From JAJPHF01 sp035293805 (lineage in GTDB: Bacteria; Chloroflexota; UBA6077; JAJPHF01), in NCBI GenBank assembly GCA_035293805.1, contig DATGMD010000062.1, forward strand, positions 65,961 through 129,960: a stretch of 64,000 nucleotides of DNA, given 5' to 3'. Below the pieces are notes generated by a model. It made no database searches. It was not told where the DNA came from and was given only the letters and a program-made list of their open reading frames with translations. The position numbers and the translations under genes were made by a program. Positions within the stretch are counted from its first letter, which is position 1. The number at the start of each line of letters is the position of its first letter. Positions 43,280 to 50,550 of the stretch are shown here, in pieces.

Positions 43280-43705
43280 ATGGCAGCAATGACCGAAGCC
43301 GACTGGCGGGCGTTTCTCCGCCACCCGGCGCGCACCGCGAAAGTGGCGACGGTGCGCCAGGACGGGCGGCCGCACGTCGCGCCGGTCTGGTTCGATCTGG
43401 ACGGCGACGACCTCGTCTTCACCACCGGCGCGCGGTCCGTCAAGGGTCGGGCCCTGCGGCGCGATCCGCGCGTCTCGATCTGCGTCGACGACGAGCAGCC
43501 GCCGTTCGCCTTCGTCATCGTCGAGGGCATCGCCACGCTCAGCGAGGACCTGGCCGAGTTGCGGGCCTGGGCCACGCGCCTCGGCGGCCGCTACATGGGC
43601 GCCGCCGCGGCCGAGGCGTACGGGGCGCGGAACGGCGTTCCCGGCGAGCTACTGGTGCGTGTCAAGCCCACACGCGTCATCGCCGCGACGGGGATCAGCG
43701 ATTGA
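43280..43705 (+). CDS. FMN/F420-binding split-barrel protein (PPOX class, probable F420-dependent)
   Basis: A 141-residue split beta-barrel flavoprotein: 'AKVATVRQDGRPHVAPVWFD', 'DDLVFTTGARSVKGRALRRD', 'RVSICVDDEQPPFAFVIVEG' and 'RYMGAAAAEAYGARNG'. These are the signatures of the PPOX-class F420-dependent family, where 'KGRALRRDPRVS' contacts the cofactor phosphate. It would reduce or oxidise a small molecule. Its stop codon overlaps the ATG of the next ABC ATPase by 1 nt, so it is firmly in the Egt/transporter unit. No F420 biosynthesis genes are in the window. Confidence 0.88.
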   Translation: MAAMTEADWRAFLRHPARTAKVATVRQDGRPHVAPVWFDLDGDDLVFTTGARSVKGRALRRDPRVSICVDDEQPPFAFVIVEGIATLSEDLAELRAWATRLGGRYMGAAAAEAYGARNGVPGELLVRVKPTRVIAATGISD

Positions 43706-44934
43706 TGACCGGTCCCGCCGCTGCGGCCCCGCGCCACGGCGCGGCCGTCGAGTTCGACCACGTCACCAAGCGCTTCGGCGGCAGCGCTGGCACGGACGCC
43801 CCCGCGGCGGTACACGATCTCTCGCTGCGCGTGCCGCCGGGCGAGATCTGCGTGCTGGTCGGCCCCAGCGGCTGCGGCAAGACGACCACCCTGCGCATCG
43901 TGAACCGCCTGGTCGAGCCGACCGCGGGCCGCGTGCTGATCGACGGCCAGGACGTGGCCAGCGTCGAGGTGACCGCGCTGCGGCGCCGGATCGGCTACGT
44001 CATCCAGCAGGGCGGCCTCTTCCCGCACTACACCGTCGCCCAGAACGTCGGCACCGTGCCCCGGCTGCTCGGCTGGCCGGAGGCGCGCATCCGCGAGCGC
44101 GTCGACCACCTGCTCGCGCTCGTCGGGCTCGACCCCGAGCGCATGCGCGCGCGCTACCCCGGCCAGCTCTCGGGCGGCGAGCGCCAGCGCGTCGGCGTCG
44201 CCCGCGCCATGGCGGCCGAGCCGCCGGTCATGCTGATGGACGAGCCGTTCGGCGCCGTCGACCCGATCGTGCGCGAGCGGCTGCAAGACGAGCTGCTGCA
44301 CCTCCACCGGACGCTCGGCACCACCATCCTGTTCGTGACTCACGACGTCGACGAGGCGATCAAGCTGGGCGATCGCGTGGCGGTGATGCAGGAGGGCGGC
44401 CACCTGGCGCAGTACGCCCCGCCGCTGGAGCTGCTCGCCCAGCCCGCCAACGAGTTCGTCGCCCGCTTCGTCGGCGCCGACCGGGGACTCAAGCGCCTGG
44501 CGCTCGTCGCCGTGGCCGACGCGCCGCTCGTCGACCTACCCACGGCGCGGGTCGGAGAGCCCACGCGCACCGCCCGCGAGCGCCTGGCGACGGCCGGGTC
44601 GGACCACCTGCTCGTGCTCGACGAGGCGAGCCGCCCGCTGGGCTGGCTGGCGGCGCCGGCGCTGGACGACGCCGACGCCGTAGCGGCCGAGGCGCTCACC
44701 GCCCCCGCCGCCGTGCTGCCGGCCGAACTGGCGCTCCGCGACGCGCTCGCGCGCCTGCTGGAGTCGCCCGTGCCGACCGGGGTCGTCGTGGACGCCGCGG
44801 GCCGCTACCGGGGCGGGCTGTCGCTCGAAGCCATCGCCGCCGCGCTGCGGGCTGCCGCGCCGACGCCGGACCAGCCGCGTACGGCCGCCCCCGCGCACGG
44901 GGACGGCGTCGCGCCCCGGGCGGGGGCGCCGTGA
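43705..44934 (+). CDS. Quaternary-amine (Opu-type) ABC transporter ATP-binding protein
   Basis: A 409-residue ATPase from ATG 43705. Walker A 'GPSGCGKT' 53-60, Q-loop 'VIQQGGLFPH', signature 'LSGGERQ' 155-161, Walker B 'VMLMDEP' 175-181, H-loop 'FVTHDVDEA'. The opening 'VEFDHVTKRFGG' and the C-terminal region after residue 270, with a degenerate CBS pair ('LLVLDEASRPLGWLAAPAL', 'GVVVDAAGRYRGGLSLEAI'), are characteristic of OpuA/OpuB/OpuC ATPases for glycine betaine, choline and related quaternary amines. It overlaps the permease gene by 4 nt. Next to egtB-egtD, the ligand may be ergothioneine or hercynine (see findings). Confidence 0.94.
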   Translation: MTGPAAAAPRHGAAVEFDHVTKRFGGSAGTDAPAAVHDLSLRVPPGEICVLVGPSGCGKTTTLRIVNRLVEPTAGRVLIDGQDVASVEVTALRRRIGYVIQQGGLFPHYTVAQNVGTVPRLLGWPEARIRERVDHLLALVGLDPERMRARYPGQLSGGERQRVGVARAMAAEPPVMLMDEPFGAVDPIVRERLQDELLHLHRTLGTTILFVTHDVDEAIKLGDRVAVMQEGGHLAQYAPPLELLAQPANEFVARFVGADRGLKRLALVAVADAPLVDLPTARVGEPTRTARERLATAGSDHLLVLDEASRPLGWLAAPALDDADAVAAEALTAPAAVLPAELALRDALARLLESPVPTGVVVDAAGRYRGGLSLEAIAAALRAAAPTPDQPRTAAPAHGDGVAPRAGAP

Positions 44935-45587
44935 CGCCGGGCGAGCCGCTGATCCGCTGGGACTGGGTGCTGAGCCACCTGGGCGACATCGCGCAGCGCC
45001 TCGGCGAGCACCTGGTTCTGACCGGGCTGGCCGTCGCCATCGGCTGCCTCGTGGCGCTCGTCCTGACCATTCAGGTCGTGCGGCGCCCGCGGCTCTACCC
45101 GCCCATCGTCTGGGTCGCCGGTGTGCTGTACACCATCCCCAGCCTGGCGCTGTTCGCCCTGCTCGTCCCGATCACCGGGCTGTCGCTGCTCACCGCCGAG
45201 ATTGGCCTGGTCAGCTACACGCTGCTGTTCCTGATCCGCAACGCCGTGGACGGCGTGCGCTACGTCCCCGCCGACGTGCGCGAGGCGGCGACGGCGATGG
45301 GCTACACGCCCCGCCAGCGCCTCTGGCGCGTCGAGCTGCCGCTGGCCCTGCCCGTCATCATTGCCGGCATCCGCGTCGCCACCGTCTCGACGATCGGGCT
45401 GACGACCGTCACGGCGCTCATCGGCCAGGGCGGCCTGGGCTACTTCATCCTGGACGGCCTGCAGCGCTTCTTCAGCACGCCGCTCATCGTCGGCGCCGTG
45501 CTGTCGGTCGCGCTCGCGGTGCTGGCCGACGGCGCGCTGGTGCTGCTCCAGCGCTGGGCGACGCCGTGGGCGCGCTGGAGCGGCTGA
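44931..45587 (+). CDS. Opu-type ABC transporter permease (first)
   Basis: A 218-residue permease starting at GTG 44931 inside the ATPase stop region. It has about six membrane helices. The ATPase-coupling EAA loop reads 'VREAATAMGYTPRQRLWRVELPL'-like, split here as 'ADVREAATAMGYTPRQRLW' and 'RVELPLALPVIIAGIRVAT'. 'IGLTTVTALIGQGGLGYFI' is typical of OpuBB/OpuCB/YehW. It pairs with the permease at 45592 to form the heterodimeric channel. Confidence 0.94.
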   Translation: MTPGEPLIRWDWVLSHLGDIAQRLGEHLVLTGLAVAIGCLVALVLTIQVVRRPRLYPPIVWVAGVLYTIPSLALFALLVPITGLSLLTAEIGLVSYTLLFLIRNAVDGVRYVPADVREAATAMGYTPRQRLWRVELPLALPVIIAGIRVATVSTIGLTTVTALIGQGGLGYFILDGLQRFFSTPLIVGAVLSVALAVLADGALVLLQRWATPWARWSG

Positions 45588-45591
45588 CGCG

Positions 45592-46296
45592 ATGGACTTC
45601 CTCGCCGCGCTCGGCGCCTGGCTGGCCGATCCCGCCCACTGGCAGGGCTCGGACGGCATCCCCACGCGCGTCGCCGAGCACGTGCTGATGTCGGCGGTGA
45701 CGATCGCTGTGGCCATGGCCGTCGCCGCGCCCATCGGCGTCTGGCTCGGCCACCTGGGGCGCGGCGGCTTCGTCGTCCTGAACGTGGCCAACGTCGGCCG
45801 CGCGCTGCCGTCGCTCGCGCTGCTTGCGCTGCTGCTGCCGCTGGCGCTCGCGCTCGGCCTCGGGCTCGGCTTCTGGCCGACCTTCCTGGCCATCCTGCCG
45901 CTCGGCATCCCGCCGATCCTGACGAACGCCTACGTAGCGGTGCGCGAGGTGGACCGCGACCTGCTGGACGCGGCGCGCGGCCAGGGCCTCGACGAGTGGC
46001 AGGTCCTGCGCCAGGCCGAGCTGCCGCTCGCCACGCCGCTGATCGTCGCCGGCATCCGCGGCGCTGCCGTGACCGTCGTCGCGACCGTGACGCTCGGCGC
46101 GCTGGTGGCCAGCGGCGGCCTCGGCCGCTACATCGTCGACGGCCTCGCCCGCCACGACAACGCGCGCCTCGTCGTCGGCGCCGTCCTCGTCGCCGCCCTC
46201 GCGATCGCCACCGAGGCCGGCTTCGGCCTGATCGAGCGCCGCGCCATCCCTGTCGGCCTGCGCGCCCAGGCCGGCGAACGCGGCCCGAGCCCGTGA
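45592..46296 (+). CDS. Opu-type ABC transporter permease (second)
   Basis: A 234-residue permease 4 bp after the first. Six or so helices, with the EAA loop 'DLLDAARGQGLDEWQVLRQA' and 'ELPLATPLIVAGIRGAAV', then 'ATVTLGALVASGGLGRYIVD'. This is the OpuBD/OpuCD/YehY type. Having two separate permeases, an ATPase and a binding lipoprotein makes this a four-component OpuB/OpuC/Osm-type system rather than the fused OpuA type. Confidence 0.94.
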   Translation: MDFLAALGAWLADPAHWQGSDGIPTRVAEHVLMSAVTIAVAMAVAAPIGVWLGHLGRGGFVVLNVANVGRALPSLALLALLLPLALALGLGLGFWPTFLAILPLGIPPILTNAYVAVREVDRDLLDAARGQGLDEWQVLRQAELPLATPLIVAGIRGAAVTVVATVTLGALVASGGLGRYIVDGLARHDNARLVVGAVLVAALAIATEAGFGLIERRAIPVGLRAQAGERGPSP

Positions 46297-46380
46297 AGGC
46301 GCCCACGGCACGAAAAGAGTAAAACTTAGCAGCGCATTGAAGCGCCTTGCCATCAGTCCAGCGGCCGATCGCTCGTAGGG

Positions 46381-46417
46381 GCGGGTTTCATGCCCGCCCG
46401 CGGCCGCCAGGCCGCAG
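46381..46417 (+). repeat. Dispersed repeat GCGGGTTTCATG..., copy 1 (copy 2 at 49467-49504)
   Basis: A 37-bp segment beginning GCGGGTTTCATGCCCGCCCG recurs with few changes at 49467-49504 in the same orientation. It contains a nested palindrome (CGGGTTTCATGCCCG). It lies between the second permease and the binding lipoprotein genes. Confidence 0.7.
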
Positions 46418-46512
46418 CTCCGGGGTAGACTGCCGCTTAGCCGCGCCGCAGACCGCCGTGATGTTGGCGCCGACCGAGCGCGCGGCCCCGGTTGCTGCTC
46501 AAGGAGGCCCGC

Positions 46513-47454
46513 TTGATACGCCTCATCTGGCGCCGGGCGCCCGCCGCGGCCGCCCTGGTGCTGCTGCTCGTCCTCGTCGGGGCCTGCCAGTCGTCCGCAT
46601 CGTCCGGCAGCGGCAAGCCCGGCGTCCGCGTCGGCTCGACCAACTTCGCCGAGCAGTCGATCCTCGCCGAGCTGTACGCCCAGGCGCTCGAAGCGAACGG
46701 CTACCACGTCGAGCGGCGCCTGAACCTCGGCCCGCGCGAGATCGTCGAGCCGGCGCTCGAGTCCGCGCAGATCGACCTGTACCCCGAGTACCTGGCTACG
46801 CTGCTGGCGTTCGTGAGCAAGGGATCCGGCGCTAGCGCCGGCCCGGCGGCCAGCAGCGACCCCGCCGCTACCGCCAGCGCCCTGCAAGCCGCGCTCCAGC
46901 CAAAGGGCCTTGCCCTGCTCGACTACGCCCCGGCCGTGGACACCAACGGCTTCGTGGTCACGAAAGCCACGGCCGACAAGTACCACCTGACGAAGCTCAG
47001 CGACCTCGCGCCCGTCGCGTCGCAGCTCGTGCTCGGCGGGGCGCCCGAGTGCCCCGACCGCCCGTTCTGCCTGCCCGGCCTGCGCGACACCTACGGCCTC
47101 ACCTTCAAGGACTTCAAGCCTCTCGACGCGGGCGGCCCGCTCACGGTCACGGCGCTGGAGAACAACCAGATCGACGTCGGGCTGATCTTCACGACCGATG
47201 CGGTCATCGCCGCCCGCGGCCTCGTGCCGCTCGCCGACGACAAGCACCTGCAGCTGGCCGACAACGTCGTGCCGGTCGTGCGCGCCGACCTTCTGAGCCA
47301 GGCGCCGGCCGACTTCAAGACGGCGCTGAACGGTGTGAGCGCCAAGCTGACCACGGAGGAGCTAACCAGCCTGAACAAGGCGGTGAGCGTGGACCGCAAG
47401 GAGCCCCGCGACGTGGCGGCCGCCTGGCTGCGCGACAAGGGCCTGGTCAAGTAA
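46513..47454 (+). CDS. Opu-type substrate-binding lipoprotein (OpuBC/OsmF family)
   Basis: A 313-residue lipoprotein. AAGGAGG at 46501-46507 points to TTG 46513 as start, giving '(M)IRLIWRRAPAAAALVLLL' and lipobox 'LVGAC' with Cys25. The domain is classic: 'VRVGSTNFAEQSILAELYAQ', 'GPREIVEPALESAQIDLYPE', 'LQPKGLALLDYAPAVDTNGF', the disulfide pair 'CPDRPFC', and 'LENNQIDVGLIFTTDAVIAA'. These receptors hold quaternary amines in an aromatic cage. It lies 216 bp after the permeases, separated by a dispersed repeat, and completes the transporter. Confidence 0.94.
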   Translation: MIRLIWRRAPAAAALVLLLVLVGACQSSASSGSGKPGVRVGSTNFAEQSILAELYAQALEANGYHVERRLNLGPREIVEPALESAQIDLYPEYLATLLAFVSKGSGASAGPAASSDPAATASALQAALQPKGLALLDYAPAVDTNGFVVTKATADKYHLTKLSDLAPVASQLVLGGAPECPDRPFCLPGLRDTYGLTFKDFKPLDAGGPLTVTALENNQIDVGLIFTTDAVIAARGLVPLADDKHLQLADNVVPVVRADLLSQAPADFKTALNGVSAKLTTEELTSLNKAVSVDRKEPRDVAAAWLRDKGLVK

Positions 47455-47465
47455 GCGCCCGGCCC

Positions 47466-48650
47466 GTGCGTCACGAGCAGCCGGCCGACCTCCTTTACCT
47501 GGACAACGCGGCCACCACGTATCCGAAGCCGGAGGCCGTTTACCAGGCCGCCGACGCCTTCTACCGCACCGGTGGCGGCAACGCCGAGCGCGGCCGCTAC
47601 CCGCTGGCCCGCGCCGCCGCCGACGTGATCGCCCGCACGCGCGCGAAGCTGGCGGCATGGCTCGGCGCCGGCGCGGGCGACCAGATCATCCTCGCGCCCT
47701 CGGCCACCATCGCGCTGAACCAAGTCATCCTCGGCACGCCGCTCCCGCCCGGCGCCGTCGCCTACGTCACTCCCTTCGAGCACAACTCCGCGCTCCGCCC
47801 GCTCGAGCACCGGCGCCAGACGGCGGGCATCCACGTGCGCGAGCTACCGTTCGACCGCACCACCTGGGCCTTCGACGCCCCCCGCGCTCGCGCCATGCTC
47901 CAGGCCGCGCCGCCCGCGCTCCTGGTCGTGTCCCAGGCGAGCAACGTCTGCGGCTACTTGCTCCCGGTGGTCGAGATCGTGCAGGCCGCGCGCGCGGCCA
48001 ATCCTGCCTGCGTGGTCGTCGTGGACGGCGCGCAGGCCGCCGGCCTCTACCCGCTCGACCTGGCCGCCGGCGCGATCGACTACTACGTCTTCTCCGGCCA
48101 CAAGTCGCTGTATGGCCCTTATGGCATCGCGGGCTTCGTCCTCGCCAGCGGGCGGCGGCCGGCGCCGATCCTCTTCGGCGCCACCGGGACCCAATCCGAC
48201 AGCGTGGCCATGCCGCTCGACGTGCCCAGCGCCTACGAGCCTGGCAGCCAGAACGCCTGGGCGGCCGCCGGGTTGGACGCCGCGCTCGACTGGCTCGCCG
48301 CGCGGGGCCGCGCGGCCGTGGTCGCGCCCGCCGAGGCCGCCGCCCACGCGCTCCGCGACCGCCTCCGCGCCCTCCCGGGCGTGACCGTCTACGCGCCGCC
48401 GGCCGACCGCTGGATGGGCATCGTCGCCTTCACGGCCGCGGGCCAGGCCCCCGCGGCGCTCGCCGACGCGCTCGCCGCCCGCGGCATCGCCGTGCGCGCC
48501 GGCCTGCACTGCGCGCCGTGGATCCATCGCTGGCTTGGCACCCTGGCGGGTGGCGGCGTCGTCCGCGCCAGCCCCAGCTACTTCACGCCCCCCTCAGCCG
48601 CCGACACCCTGGAGCGCGCCCTCCGCGAAGCGCTGCCAACCCGCAGGTAA
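47466..48650 (+). CDS. PLP-dependent cysteine desulfurase-fold enzyme (class V); EgtE candidate
   Basis: A 394-residue class-V PLP enzyme with GTG 47466, 11 bp after the binding protein; no clear ribosome site, so coupled translation is likely. Signatures: 'YLDNAATTYPKPEAVYQAAD', 'VSQASNVCGYLLPVVEI', 'VVVDGAQAAGLYPLDLA', PLP lysine in 'VFSGHKSLYGPYGIAGFVLA', and a SufS-type cysteine in 'RAGLHCAPWIHRWLGTL'. By itself it is a group-II cysteine desulfurase-like protein. In this context it could be the C-S lyase that releases ergothioneine from the EgtB sulfoxide (the EgtE step), since EgtE has the same fold. The retained cysteine leaves desulfurase activity possible. Confidence 0.88.
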   Translation: MRHEQPADLLYLDNAATTYPKPEAVYQAADAFYRTGGGNAERGRYPLARAAADVIARTRAKLAAWLGAGAGDQIILAPSATIALNQVILGTPLPPGAVAYVTPFEHNSALRPLEHRRQTAGIHVRELPFDRTTWAFDAPRARAMLQAAPPALLVVSQASNVCGYLLPVVEIVQAARAANPACVVVVDGAQAAGLYPLDLAAGAIDYYVFSGHKSLYGPYGIAGFVLASGRRPAPILFGATGTQSDSVAMPLDVPSAYEPGSQNAWAAAGLDAALDWLAARGRAAVVAPAEAAAHALRDRLRALPGVTVYAPPADRWMGIVAFTAAGQAPAALADALAARGIAVRAGLHCAPWIHRWLGTLAGGGVVRASPSYFTPPSAADTLERALREALPTRR

Positions 48651-48699
48651 CCCGGCGAGAATCCCCACTAATACCGCATCCGGGGGTGGCGTTCCCTTA

Positions 48700-48740
48700 C
48701 TCCCTCGCCCTCTGGGAGAGGGTCGGGGTGAGGGCCCGCC
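48700..48740. repeat. Dispersed palindromic repeat (copy D)
   Basis: CCCTCGCCCTCTGGGAGAGG followed by GTCGGGGTGAGGGCCCGCC, 50 bp after the PLP-enzyme stop. It matches the second unit of copies A, B and C. The flank ...GGGCCGGATCGG also resembles the right flank of copy A at 11790-11800, so the element extends beyond the hairpin. Confidence 0.75.
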
Positions 48741-48793
48741 TCCGTCGGCGGACCCCAGGGCCGGATCGGATATAACCGTTCGGACCAACGGTA

Positions 48794-48950
48794 GGGCCGG
48801 CGCTCGCCCCCTGCCGCCCGGTCGCCGCTACTGCCTGCCACGGCCTCCGTCGTGATGTCGTAGCGCCGGGGCTCGTTCCCTGCCGCCCGGCTGCCACCGC
48901 CTCCGCCGTGATGTCGTAGCGCCGGGGCTCGTCCCCTGCCGCCCGGCCGG
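48794..48950. repeat. Tandem repeat, ~56-69 bp units
   Basis: Three units share CTGCCGCCCGG (at about 48811, 48880 and 48936). The last two also share TCGTAGCGCCGGGGCTCGT and GTGATGTCGTAGCGCC. The array lies in the 410-bp non-coding gap before the 50-aa gene. Confidence 0.7.
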
Positions 48951-49060
48951 CGCGGTCACACGCGGGCCGCGGGGCACAAGCCCCTGCCCCACGGTCCGCT
49001 GCCCGGGGACGGGTCCAAACTGCTATACACCGTGTAGATGCGCAGAGGGAGGCAGGCACG

Positions 49061-49213
49061 ATGAGCAGCCCGAGCTTGCGCGCCCTGATCGCCAACTTCC
49101 ACGACTACGACGCGCCGCTGTCCACGAAGCTGCGCCTGGCGCTCCGGAACACCGCCATCAAGCTCCGCCAGCGCTCCAGCTGCTGCGGCCACCCGGGCGA
49201 GCCCGGCTGCTGA
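49061..49213 (+). CDS. 50-residue Cys-rich protein ending in CCGHPGEPGCC
   Basis: A 50-codon gene, ATG 49061, with GGGAGGCAGG directly upstream and TGA at 49211-49213. The first ~35 residues form a basic amphipathic helix region ('LIANFHDYDAPLSTKLRLAL', 'RNTAIKLRQRS'). The end is 'SCCGHPGEPGCC', four cysteines and a histidine in 11 residues, an obvious metal or thiol site. I recall small Chloroflexota proteins with a CCGHPGEPGC ending, but could not verify this. No partner gene is adjacent. A TATACA at 49024-49029 may be a -10 box. Role unknown. Confidence 0.78.
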   Translation: MSSPSLRALIANFHDYDAPLSTKLRLALRNTAIKLRQRSSCCGHPGEPGC

Positions 49214-49565
49214 GAGCGCGCCACCGGGCCTGGTGCAGGCCCGCACCACCACGACCACCCGCATCCCTAGTGCGGTGTTCACAGGCGCTGAGCGATTGAC
49301 GGCGCCGGGGTTGCGGCCTCGACGGTCGCCGCGGGCGACCAGCAACCCGCGCTACGGACCGGCCACCGCCGAGGAGGCTCGAGCCATCCGCAATCTGCTC
49401 CAGCGCGGCCCCTTCGCGTCGCTGAGCTGCCTCGCAATCCGGGCAAGCGGTCCAGGTCGCGTCGGCGCGGGTTTCATGTCCGCCCGCGGCCGTCGAGGCC
49501 GCAGCCCCCCCAGGCGACAGCGCCCGCGCGATTGGCGCCGGCATGTCGCCCCGCCCGACCGCGCC
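49214..49565. other. Non-coding gap with a dispersed repeat
   Basis: This 352-bp stretch contains copy 2 of the GCGGGTTTCATG repeat (49467-49504), whose copy 1 is at 46381-46417. I see no gene. It lies between convergent genes, so it probably holds transcript ends. Confidence 0.5.
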
Positions 49566-50504
49566 CTACCCTCGCTCCAGCGCGGCGCGGTCCCAACCGG
49601 CGCGGTCGGCGGCCGCCTCGTACGTGCTCTGCAGGAAGGAGAGCAGCGCGGCGTCGGGGTCTGGCGCGGCGCGCAGCTCGTCGTACGGCAGGACGAACTC
49701 GCCCAGCTCCGCGCTGTAGTAGGCGCCGACCGGCTGCACGGGCGCGTCGCGGAACCCCGCCGGCTCGGGGTAAGCGTAGGCGTAGAACATGGGCGCGGGA
49801 AACGGCCCGCCGCCGGGCCAGAAGCCGCAGCTACTCACCTCGTGCGAGTACGCCTCGTGCGTGATGCTATCCGCCACGCCCGGGATCGTCGGGTGGACCG
49901 GCGCGCGGCGCCCGGAAAAGCGCGTCACCGCCAGGTCGAAACCGCCCCAGAAGAAGTGTACCGGGCTCACCTTGCCGATGAACCGGCCCCGAAACGCGTG
50001 CAGCACCCGGTCGGCCTGCACCAGCACTTGCCAGAAGCGCCGCGCGTACGCGGGGTCGTAGGCGGTGTGCGTGCGGTCCTGGTCGAAGGGGATGGCGTTC
50101 GGGATCTCCGACGGCATGGGCCAGATGCGCACCGCCAGGCCCAGGTCCGCCAGGGTGGCCATGACCTGCTGATAGAACTCGGCCACCGGGCGCGCCGCGA
50201 GCGGCAGCGACTGGCTCACGCCGTCACTCGCGGTGATGCGAAGCTGCTGGTCGACGAAATCGAAGTCGATCTGGAAGGTGCGCTGACCGTGCGGGATCGG
50301 CGAGGTCGTGAGCCCCCGCGCGGTCACGTACAGCGTCACCTGCCACCAGTGGTTCACCGGCGGGCTCAGCGCCAGCCGCACCTTGCCCACCACCTGCGTC
50401 CAGAGCTGCAAGGTCGCGGCGGTGTCTTGCCAGTCCGCGTAGGGCAGCGCCGGCCATACCTCCTGGCTCGTGGTCCCCACGTCGCGCTCGCCAGCAGCCA
50501 TCAT
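49566..50504 (-). CDS. DUF5996-like protein
   Basis: A 312-residue soluble protein. 'WPALPYADWQDTAATLQLWT' and 'QVVGKVRLALSPPVNHWWQV' at the start, then 'TLYVTARGLTTSPIPHGQ', 'FQIDFDFVDQQLRI', 'HFFWGGFDLAVTRFSGR' and 'SHEVSSCGFWPGGGPFPAPM', match a widespread bacterial family annotated DUF5996 as I recall it. It is rich in aromatics and histidines, which may form a ligand pocket. No function is established. It is downstream of the MFS transporter on the same strand (46-bp gap) and may share its transcript. Confidence 0.88.
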   Translation of the reverse strand: MMAAGERDVGTTSQEVWPALPYADWQDTAATLQLWTQVVGKVRLALSPPVNHWWQVTLYVTARGLTTSPIPHGQRTFQIDFDFVDQQLRITASDGVSQSLPLAARPVAEFYQQVMATLADLGLAVRIWPMPSEIPNAIPFDQDRTHTAYDPAYARRFWQVLVQADRVLHAFRGRFIGKVSPVHFFWGGFDLAVTRFSGRRAPVHPTIPGVADSITHEAYSHEVSSCGFWPGGGPFPAPMFYAYAYPEPAGFRDAPVQPVGAYYSAELGEFVLPYDELRAAPDPDAALLSFLQSTYEAAADRAGWDRAALERG

Positions 50505-50550
50505 GCCCTCCTCAGCTCAGGCGCTACGCCCGCCTTCACTACCACTACCG

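Noticed and set aside
41701..43704. Upstream part of a 1077-codon frame ending in the ABC ATPase
   Set aside because: The first two-thirds is a shifted-frame reading of egtB, egtD and the flavoprotein. The ATPase proper begins at ATG 43705.
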